Shown here one piece after another: positions 6,954-14,709 of a DNA stretch of 37,974 nt (position 1 is its first letter; the number at the start of each line of letters is the position of its first letter). This DNA comes from Burkholderiaceae bacterium. Lineage in GTDB: Bacteria > Pseudomonadota > Gammaproteobacteria > Burkholderiales > Burkholderiaceae_E. The DNA lies in contig JAJPES010000006.1 of NCBI GenBank assembly GCA_021166725.1, positions 1 through 37,974 on the forward strand. Direction: 5' to 3'. The position numbers and the translations under genes were made by a program. The notes under the pieces were generated by a model that worked only from the letters and a program-made list of their open reading frames with translations, did no database searches and was not told the origin of the DNA.

Positions 6954-7931
6954 ATGAATCCCAAAGGAAGACACCTCATCTCCACCGGCGTGCTGTTTTC
7001 GGCCCTGGCCTTCAGCGGCGCCACCTTCGCTCAGTCGAGCAGCACGACGAACACCGCCACGCCTGCCGGCAGCGCAATGTCCGACAGCACGCAGGCTTCG
7101 TCGAATGCGCATCGCACACAGGCCGGTACGCAAGCGAACGACAAGGCCGGTAACAGCGTCAGCGCGAACGCGATCACCGAAGCGCACCCGATGCGCGCGA
7201 GCAAGATCATCGGTGCCGACGTCGAGAACGCCAAAGGCGAGGAGATCGGCGAAATCAAGGACATGATGGTCGACACGCGCAACGAGCGGGTGCGCTACGT
7301 CGTCCTGTCGCACGGCGGAGTGCTGGGCATCGGCGACAAGCTGTTCGCCTATCCGATGTCGATGGTCCACGCGAAGAGCGGCGACAGCAACAAGCTCGTG
7401 ATGAACGTGAACGAGGAGAAGCTCGAGAACGCGCCCGGCTTCGACAAGGACAAGTGGCCCGACTTTGCCGGCAACGACAAATACGGCGCCGAGGTCGACA
7501 AGTACTACGGCGCGAGCAGTCGCCACGACGGCGAACAGGCAGGCCGCCTGGTTCGCGCAAGCGACCTGATCGGCAAGAATTTCGACGACACCAAGGGCAA
7601 GGACGCCGGCGAAATCGAGGACCTGATCGTCAACTCGAACAACGGGAACATCGAGTACGCGGTCGTCGACTTCGACGACTCGTGGGCGAAGAAGACCGAC
7701 GGCAAGCTGGTCGCGATCCCGCTGAGCAACATCACGGTGAGCGGCGACAAGAACGACAAGCTGGTGATCCAGACCTCGCCCGATCGCATCGACATGTCGC
7801 ACGCGTTCGCGTCGAACCACTGGCCCGACTTCCGCGACCCGGCGTGGGCGCAGCAAAGCTCGGCGGCGCAATCGCAAAGCAGCAGCACGGCACCGACCTC
7901 GCAGCGTTCGAGCGCTTCGCCCCGCTCCTGA
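6954..7931 (+). CDS. Secreted protein with two PRC-barrel domains
   Basis: A 325-residue exported protein. Residues 1-26 form a signal peptide ending in TFAQ. A low-complexity Ser/Thr/Ala linker follows, then two PRC-barrel-like repeats: about 78-150 (ASKIIGADVENAKGEEIGEI) and about 198-270 (ASDLIGKNFDDTKGKDAGEI). The tail is Ser/Gln-rich. AGGAG precedes the ATG at 6954. Such proteins are common in betaproteobacteria and are often stress-induced, but their biochemical role is not settled. The gene stands alone, divergent from fdxA, and ends in a strong terminator. Confidence 0.88.
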   Translation: MNPKGRHLISTGVLFSALAFSGATFAQSSSTTNTATPAGSAMSDSTQASSNAHRTQAGTQANDKAGNSVSANAITEAHPMRASKIIGADVENAKGEEIGEIKDMMVDTRNERVRYVVLSHGGVLGIGDKLFAYPMSMVHAKSGDSNKLVMNVNEEKLENAPGFDKDKWPDFAGNDKYGAEVDKYYGASSRHDGEQAGRLVRASDLIGKNFDDTKGKDAGEIEDLIVNSNNGNIEYAVVDFDDSWAKKTDGKLVAIPLSNITVSGDKNDKLVIQTSPDRIDMSHAFASNHWPDFRDPAWAQQSSAAQSQSSSTAPTSQRSSASPRS

Positions 7932-7953
7932 GTTCTTCGACTTCCCTCGTACG

Positions 7954-7984
7954 GAGCTGCCGGAAACCGGCAGCTCTTTTTTTT
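7954..7984 (+). terminator. Rho-independent terminator of the PRC-barrel gene
   Basis: Perfect 10-bp stem GAGCTGCCGG / CCGGCAGCTC with an AAA loop, followed directly by eight T residues (7977-7984). It begins 22 bases after the stop at 7931 and ends 22 bases before the next ATG. Confidence 0.95.
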
Positions 7985-8006
7985 GCGGCTCGACTACCAT
8001 GACGCA

Positions 8007-8813
8007 ATGAACCAGACCATTCTCCAAGGCATCGATCGACGCGGCGTGGTGACGCTCACGCTGAATCGACCCGAACTGAACAACGCCTACGACGACGCGC
8101 TGATCGACGCCGTGCTCGAAGCGATCGACCATCTCGGCGGCCTCGACTCCGCGCGTGCGGTCGTCGTGCAGGCCAACGGACGACATTTCCAGGCCGGCGC
8201 CGACCTCGGCTGGCTGGCGCGGGTCGCCGGCGAGAACGCAGCGGCCAACGTGCGCGCGTCGCGCCGCACCGCCGAAGTCGTGCACCGCCTGAACACCCTT
8301 GCGCTGCCGACCGTTGCGCTGGTGCAGGGCGCATGCTTCGGCGGCGGCACGGGGATCATCGCGGCCTGCGACATCGTGGTTGCCGCCTCGAACGCGATCT
8401 TCGCGATCGCCGAATCGCGCTGGGGGCTGATCGCCAACATCATCGTGCCGCAACTTGCCGACGCGATCGGCGTGCGGCAACTACGCCGCTACGCGCTCAC
8501 CGGCGAGCGCTTCGATGCGGTGGAGGCGTTGCGCATCGGACTCGTGCACGAGGTGGTAGCGCCGGCGGCGCTGGCCGACACCGGCGAGCGCCTGGTCGAC
8601 CAGCTCCTGCAGAACGCGCCCGAGGCCACCGCACAGACGAAGGCCGCGATCCTCGAGCAGGCGCACGGCGACCTTAGCGCACAGAGGTTCACGCGCCTGG
8701 TCGCTCAACACGCCGCGCGCAGGCAGTCCGACGAGGCCGCCGAGGGCTTCGCATCGTTTCGCGAGAAGCGGGCGGCGCGCTGGTATCCGGGCAAGCCCGA
8801 GACGCCTACGTAG
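8007..8813 (+). CDS. Enoyl-CoA hydratase/isomerase (crotonase) family protein
   Basis: A 268-residue crotonase-fold protein acting on an acyl-CoA. The oxyanion-hole motif is GACFGGGTG and the second motif AIAESRWGLI carries the glutamate equivalent to crotonase E164. The position of the other catalytic glutamate (E144 in rat crotonase, GGGxE) is glycine here, so classical hydratase activity cannot be assumed; one-glutamate members include methylglutaconyl-CoA-type hydratases, isomerases and decarboxylases. The ATG at 8007 is used because the longer frame starts inside the terminator. Its stop overlaps the stop of livF, which converges from the other strand. Confidence 0.88.
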   Translation: MNQTILQGIDRRGVVTLTLNRPELNNAYDDALIDAVLEAIDHLGGLDSARAVVVQANGRHFQAGADLGWLARVAGENAAANVRASRRTAEVVHRLNTLALPTVALVQGACFGGGTGIIAACDIVVAASNAIFAIAESRWGLIANIIVPQLADAIGVRQLRRYALTGERFDAVEALRIGLVHEVVAPAALADTGERLVDQLLQNAPEATAQTKAAILEQAHGDLSAQRFTRLVAQHAARRQSDEAAEGFASFREKRAARWYPGKPETPT

Positions 8814-9519
8814 GCCTTCCTACACCCACCAGTTGCGCCAGCCGACCGGCATCGCTGCTCAACGCCGAACTCGCGCCGTCGTACACCACGCGGCCGCGAT
8901 CCATCACGATGCAGCGCGGCGCGAAGTCGAAGGCGATCGCCGTCTTCTGCTCGACCAGCACCATTGCCATCGCGCTCGTTGCGCGCACCTGCGCTAGCAC
9001 GCGCGCCAGTTCCGCGACGATGGTCGGCGCCAGCCCTTCGGAAGGCTCGTCCATCAGCAGCAGCGACGGGTTGGCCACCAGCCCGCGGGCGATGGCGAGC
9101 ATCTGCTGCTCGCCGCCCGACAGCTGCGTGCCGCCGCTCGCGCGTCGCTTCGCCAGGCGCGGAAAGAGCTCGAAGGCCCGCTCGATCGTCCATTCGCCGG
9201 GACGCTGCGCGATACGCAGGTTCTCGAGCACCGACAGCGAGGCAAAGATCTCGCGCTGCTGCGGGACGTAGCCGACTCCCAGCGCAGCGCGCGCGTGCGG
9301 CGGCCGCGTGGCGAGATCCACCGCGCGCAGTCGCATCGTTCCGCGCGCCAGCCGCAGGTGCCCCATGATCGTCTCGAGCAGCGTCGTTTTGCCGACGCCG
9401 TTGCGCCCGACGATGGCGACCGCCTCGCCGGCGTTCACCGACAGGTCGATGCCTTCGAGCACCGTGGTGCGGCGATAGCCGGACCAGACGCCGCGCAGTT
9501 CGATCAAGGCCTCAGCCAT
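8806..9519 (-). CDS. livF: Branched-chain amino acid-type ABC transporter ATPase LivF
   Basis: The 237-residue ATP-binding subunit. Walker A is at 38-46 (GRNGVGKTT), the signature LSGGEQQ is present and Walker B is LLLMDEPSEGLAP, the last being characteristic of LivF. ATG at 9519 overlaps the livG stop by 8 bases. It is the last gene of the operon metE-like/livK-livH-livM-livG-livF. The substrate is inferred as an amino acid, amide or aromatic acid because Liv-type systems carry several such compounds. Confidence 0.93.
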   Translation of the reverse strand: MAEALIELRGVWSGYRRTTVLEGIDLSVNAGEAVAIVGRNGVGKTTLLETIMGHLRLARGTMRLRAVDLATRPPHARAALGVGYVPQQREIFASLSVLENLRIAQRPGEWTIERAFELFPRLAKRRASGGTQLSGGEQQMLAIARGLVANPSLLLMDEPSEGLAPTIVAELARVLAQVRATSAMAMVLVEQKTAIAFDFAPRCIVMDRGRVVYDGASSALSSDAGRLAQLVGVGRPT

Positions 9520-10285
9520 CCGACAGCACCGGGCTGCGCGCGCCCAGGTAGACCTCGTTGACGCCGTCGTGTGCGGCGATCTGCGCCGGCGTTCCGCGCG
9601 CATACACGCGCCCGTCGACCAGCACCGTGATCTCGCGCGCGAAGCGGAAGACCACGTCCATGTCGTGCTCGATGATCAGCACGGCGATGCGCGCATCCAG
9701 CCCGTCGACCACGTCGAGGATCACCTGCGTCTCGCCGGATGGCACGCCGGCGGCCGGTTCGTCGAGCAGCAGTACGCGCGGCTCGATGGCGATCGCGATC
9801 GCGATCTCGACGAGGCGCTGTCGGCCGTAAGGCAATTGCCCGAGCGGCTCGCCGGCGACGTCGGCCAGCCCGAAGGCGTCGAGCAGTTCGTTCGTGCGCC
9901 GCACGATGCGCGGGCGCGACCCGAGCGCGCGCCACATCGAGCGCGCCGCCGCGTTGCGCTCGGCCACCGCCAGCGCGACGTTGTCGAAGACCGGCAGCCG
10001 CTCGAAGAGCTGGTTGATCTGGAAGGTGCGCGCAACGCCCGCGCGCGCCCGCCGTGCGGCGTCGAAGCGCGTCACGTCGTGCCCGTCGAGTCGCAGCGCG
10101 CCGGCATCGGGCGCGAGCGAGCCGGCGAGCAGGTTCACCAGCGTCGTCTTGCCGGCGCCGTTGGGGCCGATCAGCGCGTGGCGCGCGCCCTCCTCCAGCA
10201 CGAGGTCCACGCTGTCGGTGACGACGAGCGAGCCGAAGGACTTGCGCAGGCCGCGGGCTTCGAGCAGTGGCGCCGGCGCGTTCAT
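9512..10285 (-). CDS. livG: Branched-chain amino acid-type ABC transporter ATPase LivG
   Basis: The 257-residue ATPase partner of LivF. Walker A is GPNGAGKTT, Walker B is LLLDEPAAG, and the LivG-type insertion RTFQINQLFERLPVFDNV is present. The signature motif is unusual, reading LPYGRQRLVEIA where LSYGQQR is more usual. The H-loop is IIEHDMDVV. The ATG at 10285 overlaps the livM stop as ATGA, indicating coupled translation. Confidence 0.93.
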   Translation of the reverse strand: MNAPAPLLEARGLRKSFGSLVVTDSVDLVLEEGARHALIGPNGAGKTTLVNLLAGSLAPDAGALRLDGHDVTRFDAARRARAGVARTFQINQLFERLPVFDNVALAVAERNAAARSMWRALGSRPRIVRRTNELLDAFGLADVAGEPLGQLPYGRQRLVEIAIAIAIEPRVLLLDEPAAGVPSGETQVILDVVDGLDARIAVLIIEHDMDVVFRFAREITVLVDGRVYARGTPAQIAAHDGVNEVYLGARSPVLSDG

Positions 10286-11304
10286 CCGCGCTGGCCGCGA
10301 CCGGAACGCGCAGGGTCCGCGCTCTGCGCGCCGCGCGAAGCGGGCACGCCGCCGAACAGCGCCGCGAGCGAGCCGGCCAATCCGCCGCGCAGGAACAGCA
10401 CGCCGAGAATCAGCAGCAGGCCGATGCCGAAGCCCCAGAACTCGGGGCTGATTTTCGCGAAGCGATCCTCGAGCAGCATGTACAGCGGCACGCCGACGAC
10501 CGCGCCGTAGAGCCGGCCGACGCCGCCCAGCACGAGCATCACGAGCGCCGTGCCGGAGCGCTCGAAGCCGAACAGGGACAGCGTGACGAAAGCGTTGTAT
10601 TGCGCATGGAGCGCGCCGGCGATGCCGGCGAGCGCGGCCGCGATCGTATAGGCGCGCACCAGTCGCGCCGGCACGTCGGTGCCGAGCGCCGTCATTCGCG
10701 TGCGGTTCTCGCGGATGCCGACCAGCGAGCGGCCGAACGGCGAATGCACGATGCGCCGCACGATGACAAAGGCCGCGAAGACGACAACGAGGGAGTACGC
10801 GTAGTAGTGCACGCCGAACAGGTCGTTCTCGAAGCGTCCGAGGATCGGCGCGATCGCGATGCCGGCGAGTCCGTCGTGCCCGCCGGTGATCGCCGCCGCG
10901 CTGTTGCCCGCTTCCTGCAGCAGCATCGATGCGGCGAGCGTGAGCATCAGGACGGTGAGGCCGTGGAAGCGAAGGATCAACCAGCCGGTGAGCCAGCCGA
11001 AGGCCGCGGCCGCAAGCGCCGCGAGCACGAGCCCGCTGATCGGCTCGGTCCAGCCGGCGCGCACCGACAGCAGGCCGACCGTGTAGGCGCCGATGCCGAA
11101 GAAGGCGCCATGACCGAGCGTGACGATGCCGGCGTAGCCGAGCACGAGATCGAGCGACAGCACGAAGAGCACCGCGACGAGCACCTGCACGCCCAGCCCC
11201 ACGTAACCGGGGAAGAGGAACGGCACCGCGAGCGCGAACAGCCACGGCAGCGCCTCCGGCGCGCGCCATCGTGCCGGCGCTGCGGCCCTGGCGACCGCGC
11301 TCAT
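10282..11304 (-). CDS. livM: Branched-chain amino acid-type ABC transporter permease LivM
   Basis: Inner-membrane permease, 340 residues, with about eight to ten hydrophobic segments. The LivM hallmarks LSLDLVLGYAGIVTLGHGAFFGIGAY and the cytoplasmic loop GRSLVGIRENRTRMTALGTDV (ATPase contact) are seen. The tail is an arginine-, glycine- and serine-rich stretch of about 30 residues. The ATG at 11304 overlaps the livH stop as ATGA; a longer frame with an upstream ATG at 11340 would overlap livH and is not used. Confidence 0.92.
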   Translation of the reverse strand: MSAVARAAAPARWRAPEALPWLFALAVPFLFPGYVGLGVQVLVAVLFVLSLDLVLGYAGIVTLGHGAFFGIGAYTVGLLSVRAGWTEPISGLVLAALAAAAFGWLTGWLILRFHGLTVLMLTLAASMLLQEAGNSAAAITGGHDGLAGIAIAPILGRFENDLFGVHYYAYSLVVVFAAFVIVRRIVHSPFGRSLVGIRENRTRMTALGTDVPARLVRAYTIAAALAGIAGALHAQYNAFVTLSLFGFERSGTALVMLVLGGVGRLYGAVVGVPLYMLLEDRFAKISPEFWGFGIGLLLILGVLFLRGGLAGSLAALFGGVPASRGAQSADPARSGRGQRG

Positions 11305-12173
11305 CGGGCGACGCGCCCCATCAGGCCTTCGGGCCGCCACAACAGCAGCGCCATCGTCAGCGCGTAGACGAGGAAGCCGCCCGCGGCCGGAAACAGGTAC
11401 TTGCCGCCCGTGTCGACGATGCCGAGCACCAGCGAAGCGACGAAGGTTCCGCGTACGCTGCCCAGTCCGCCGACGGCGACGACGATCAGGAACAGCACCA
11501 GGTACTGCGTGGCGAAGCCCGGCCCCATGCCGAGCACCTCGATCGCCAGGCCGCCGCCGAGCGCCGACAGCGCACCGCCCAATGCGAAGACGAGCGTGAA
11601 CAGCCGGCGCACGTTCACGCCGACCGACGTCGCCATGTGCCGATTGTCGACCGCGGCGCGCAACTGCGCGCCGACGCGCGTGCGCTCGATGCCGAGGCGC
11701 AGCGCGGCGAACAACGCGAAGCCGATGGCGATCAGGAACAGCCGATAGGCGGGAACCGCCCGCGAGCCGATCTCCACCGTCCCGCGCAGGTGTTCGGGCA
11801 GGCGGACGGTCTGCGGCGTCGGACCGTAGACGAAGACCAGCAGCGCCGCTGCACAGAGAATGACGCCGATCGAGACGGCGACCTGGTCCAGTTCGCTCGC
11901 GTCGTACAGACGCGAGTACAGCAGCCGCTCGAGCACGGCGCTCGTCGCGGCCAGCACGAGCACCGCGACGGCCAGCGCCGCATAGAAAGGCAGGCCGAAG
12001 GCCGAAGCGGCGGCAACCACCACGTAGCCGCCGGCCATCGCGAACGCGGCATGGGCGAGATTGACGACGTTCATCAGGCCCATCGTCACCGACAGGCCCA
12101 CCGAGATGACGAACAGCACCATGGCGTAGGCGGTGCCGTCGAAGACGATGCTGGCCAGTGCCCTGTCCGACAA
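11301..12173 (-). CDS. livH: Branched-chain amino acid-type ABC transporter permease LivH
   Basis: Inner-membrane permease, 290 residues. The LivH-type motif is MGLMNVVNLAHAAFAMAGGYV near the N-terminus, and the coupling loop is ERTRVGAQLRAAVDNRHMATSVGVNV. The start is TTG at 12173, with AAAGGCGG upstream as a modest ribosome site; no in-frame ATG before the first helix is better. The gene follows livK by 48 bases and overlaps livM by 4. Confidence 0.9.
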   Translation of the reverse strand: MSDRALASIVFDGTAYAMVLFVISVGLSVTMGLMNVVNLAHAAFAMAGGYVVVAAASAFGLPFYAALAVAVLVLAATSAVLERLLYSRLYDASELDQVAVSIGVILCAAALLVFVYGPTPQTVRLPEHLRGTVEIGSRAVPAYRLFLIAIGFALFAALRLGIERTRVGAQLRAAVDNRHMATSVGVNVRRLFTLVFALGGALSALGGGLAIEVLGMGPGFATQYLVLFLIVVAVGGLGSVRGTFVASLVLGIVDTGGKYLFPAAGGFLVYALTMALLLWRPEGLMGRVAR

Positions 12174-12221
12174 ACAGCCCGCCTTTGGCTCACCTGCCGC
12201 GTGCGGCCCGGAAGGGGCGTG

Positions 12222-13430
12222 TTATTCGCCGCACTTGCCGACCTTGTGCGCCTTGCACGGATCCTTCACCTGCGGGATGCGGTCGAGCACCTCGATGGCG
12301 AGTCTTCCCCCTTCGGCCACCAGCAGTTGCACGTGCTCGTCCTGCACGATGTCGCGCGTTTCGGGGTCGATCAGGATGGGACCGCGCGGGCTGTCGAATC
12401 TCCAGCCGCGGATCTCCTTCATCGCCCGCTCGCCGTCGATGCGCCCGTCGAGCTTCTTCGCCAGATGCGCGATGAGCGCCATCGCGTCGTAGCCGGCGAC
12501 GCCGGTGAAGTTCGGCACGCTGTCGGCGCCGTATTCCTTCTTCCATGCCGCCACGAAGGCGCGGTTGTCCGGCGTGTCGTAGAACGACGAGTAGTGCGAC
12601 ATCGTCACCAGGCCCGCGGCCGACGCATCGAGCAGGTGCAGCTTGTCGTCCATCACCAGCTCGCCCGGACCGATCAGCTTGATGCCCGCCGCCTTCAGGC
12701 CGAGGTGCCCCACCGTCTTCAGGAACGACGAGGTGTGGTTGCCGGCCGGGATGAACGCGTACAGGCAGTCGGGCCTGGCGTCCTTCACGCGCTGCAGGAA
12801 CGGGGTGAAGTCGGGCACTTCGACCGCTCCGCCCATCGGGATCGCGTCGGTGACCTTTCCTCCCGCCGCCTCGAAGGCCATGCGGAAGGCGTCGAGGCTG
12901 TCCTTGCCCGGCGGATAGTCGGTGTAGCCGACCGCCGCGGTCTTGCACTGCAGCTTGGTCGCGGCGTAGTCGCCCATCGGGTAGCCGGACTGCCACATGG
13001 TGAACGACAGGCGCGCGATGTACGGCGAGAGCTGCGGCAGCCACGCGGTGGCCGCCTGCAGCAGCAGCATCGGCGTCTTCGCCTGCGTGGCCAGCGGCGC
13101 GCTGGCGATCGCATCGGGCGTGTAGGCGAAGCCGGCGAGCAGCTGCACGCGCTCGCGCGTGACGAGCTCCTGCACCGCGGTCTTGGCTGCCTCGCCGTTC
13201 GGCGCTCGCGAATCGCGCTTGATCAGCTCCACCGTGTGTCCGCCGAAGGCTTCCGGATGCAGCTTGCGGAACAGCGCCATGCCGCGGTCGAGATCGCGCC
13301 CGACTTCCGCGCCCGGGCCCGAGTAGCTGGCGACGACGCCGACCTTCACCGTTGCGGCCGCCGCCGGCGCCGGCGCCGATGCGACGAGCAGCGCCGCGCA
13401 CAGCGCGAGTACGCGATCACCGGTTTTCAT
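12222..13430 (-). CDS. livK: Periplasmic substrate-binding protein of a Liv-type ABC transporter
   Basis: The 402-residue protein has a signal peptide (about 1-25, ending APAAAA) and then the type I periplasmic-binding fold, starting TVKVGVVASYSGPGAEVGRDL. The ligand is not predictable from the sequence, but the family binds branched-chain amino acids, amides or aromatic acids. ATG at 13430 overlaps the stop of the MetE-like gene as ATGA. Within the operon it precedes livHMGF, and it is the only binding protein. Confidence 0.92.
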   Translation of the reverse strand: MKTGDRVLALCAALLVASAPAPAAAATVKVGVVASYSGPGAEVGRDLDRGMALFRKLHPEAFGGHTVELIKRDSRAPNGEAAKTAVQELVTRERVQLLAGFAYTPDAIASAPLATQAKTPMLLLQAATAWLPQLSPYIARLSFTMWQSGYPMGDYAATKLQCKTAAVGYTDYPPGKDSLDAFRMAFEAAGGKVTDAIPMGGAVEVPDFTPFLQRVKDARPDCLYAFIPAGNHTSSFLKTVGHLGLKAAGIKLIGPGELVMDDKLHLLDASAAGLVTMSHYSSFYDTPDNRAFVAAWKKEYGADSVPNFTGVAGYDAMALIAHLAKKLDGRIDGERAMKEIRGWRFDSPRGPILIDPETRDIVQDEHVQLLVAEGGRLAIEVLDRIPQVKDPCKAHKVGKCGE

Positions 13431-14548
13431 GCGTCGGCCCACACTTCGCGCGCCGTCTCGATGACGAGCGCGAGCTTCGCGCGCTGCGCCTCCACGGCGA
13501 TGGCGTTGCCGTGCACGGTGGACGAGAAGCCGCATTGCGGCGACAGGCACAACTGCTCGAGCGGCGCGTAATGCGCTGCCTCGTCGATGCGCCGCTTGAT
13601 CGTGTCCTTCGACTCGAGCTCGCCCAGCTTCGTCGTGACCAGCCCGAGCACGACGAACTTGCCCTTGGGCAGGTAGCGCAACGGCTTGAAGTCGCCCGAG
13701 CGCGCGTCGTCGTACTCGAGGAAATAGGCGTCGACGTTCATCTCGGAGAGCAAAGCCTGCGCGACCGGCTCGTAGCCGCCCTGCGCCGCCCACGTGCTCT
13801 TGAAGTTGCCGCGGCACAGGTGCACGGCGAGCGTCATTCCCTCGGGCTTGTACGCGACGACCCGATTGATGAACCCCGCATAGCGATGCGGCAGCTCGTC
13901 GGGGTCGTCGCCGCGGCTGCGCGCGGCCTCCCGCATCTTGTCGTCGCACAGGTAGGCGAGATTGGTGTCGTCCATCTGCACGTAGCGGCAGCCGGCGTCG
14001 TACAGCGAACGCAGCTCCTCGCCGTAGGCGCGGGCGACGTCGTCGTAGAACTGCGGCTCGAGCTCCGGATAGTGCTCGCGGCTGATGCCCGCGCGGCCGC
14101 CGCGGAAGTGCAGCATCGTCGGCGACGGAATGCACACCTTCGGGAGATGCCCTGCCGACACGCGGCTCTTCAGGTACTCGAAATCGGCGCGCTGGATGTC
14201 CTTCACGTGCCGCACCTTGTCCACGACGCGGATGACCGGCGGGGCGAGTTCCTCGGAGCCGTCGGGCTTCTTCACCGTGACCGGAATGTCGGTCTTGACG
14301 CCGCCCAACTGCTGGAGGAAGTCGATGTGGAAGTACGTGCGGCGGAACTCGCCGTCGGTGATGCTCTTCAGTCCGACGTCTTCCTGGAACTGCACGATCT
14401 CGGCGATCGCCTTGTCCTCCACGGCGCGCAACTGCAGCGCGCTGATCTCGCCGGCGGCCGCCTGCGCGCGCGCCTCGAGCAGGTATTTCGGCCGCAGGAA
14501 GCTGCCCACGTGGTCGGCGCGAAAGGGTGGCGTCGTGCGTGCGCTCAT
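13427..14548 (-). CDS. Cobalamin-independent methionine synthase-like methyltransferase (MetE C-terminal domain family, YxjG-like)
   Basis: A 373-residue stand-alone protein related to the C-terminal catalytic half of MetE. It starts FRADHVGSFLRP, a hallmark of the YxjG/YxjH subgroup, and has the zinc ligands H243-x-C245 (VHLCRGN) and C339 (SPQCGF). Full-length MetE is about twice as long, so this is a single-domain member that need not act as methionine synthase. GAGGAGAAC precedes the ATG at 14548. It is the first gene of the Liv operon, coupled to livK, so it may act on the imported compound. That last point is inference. Confidence 0.88.
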   Translation of the reverse strand: MSARTTPPFRADHVGSFLRPKYLLEARAQAAAGEISALQLRAVEDKAIAEIVQFQEDVGLKSITDGEFRRTYFHIDFLQQLGGVKTDIPVTVKKPDGSEELAPPVIRVVDKVRHVKDIQRADFEYLKSRVSAGHLPKVCIPSPTMLHFRGGRAGISREHYPELEPQFYDDVARAYGEELRSLYDAGCRYVQMDDTNLAYLCDDKMREAARSRGDDPDELPHRYAGFINRVVAYKPEGMTLAVHLCRGNFKSTWAAQGGYEPVAQALLSEMNVDAYFLEYDDARSGDFKPLRYLPKGKFVVLGLVTTKLGELESKDTIKRRIDEAAHYAPLEQLCLSPQCGFSSTVHGNAIAVEAQRAKLALVIETAREVWADA

Positions 14549-14645
14549 CTTCGTTCTCCTCGCTGGTCGTCTCGCCGAATCGCACAGGGTAGCGCGAATC
14601 GCCGATGTTCCGACAGCACCGGTGTCGCGCCGTGCCTTGCGGCCG

Positions 14646-14674
14646 TTTACAGCGTCCGACCCGGTCGGTAGCAT
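14646..14674 (+). promoter_or_regulatory. Candidate sigma-70 promoter of the FAD-dehydrogenase operon
   Basis: TTTACA (14646-14651), spacer of 17 bases, TAGCAT (14669-14674). The ATG of the next gene is 36 bases downstream of the -10 box. It lies in the 161-base divergent gap between the MetE-like gene and the FAD gene. Confidence 0.5.
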
Positions 14675-14709
14675 CCGCGCCGGGGCGCGATGCAGCGCCG
14701 GGAGGCGCG

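Noticed and set aside
6737-7024. Minus-strand 95-codon frame across the PRC-barrel start
   Set aside because: Overlaps the inverted-repeat region and the signal peptide of the PRC-barrel gene, with no ribosome site and no familiar motif.
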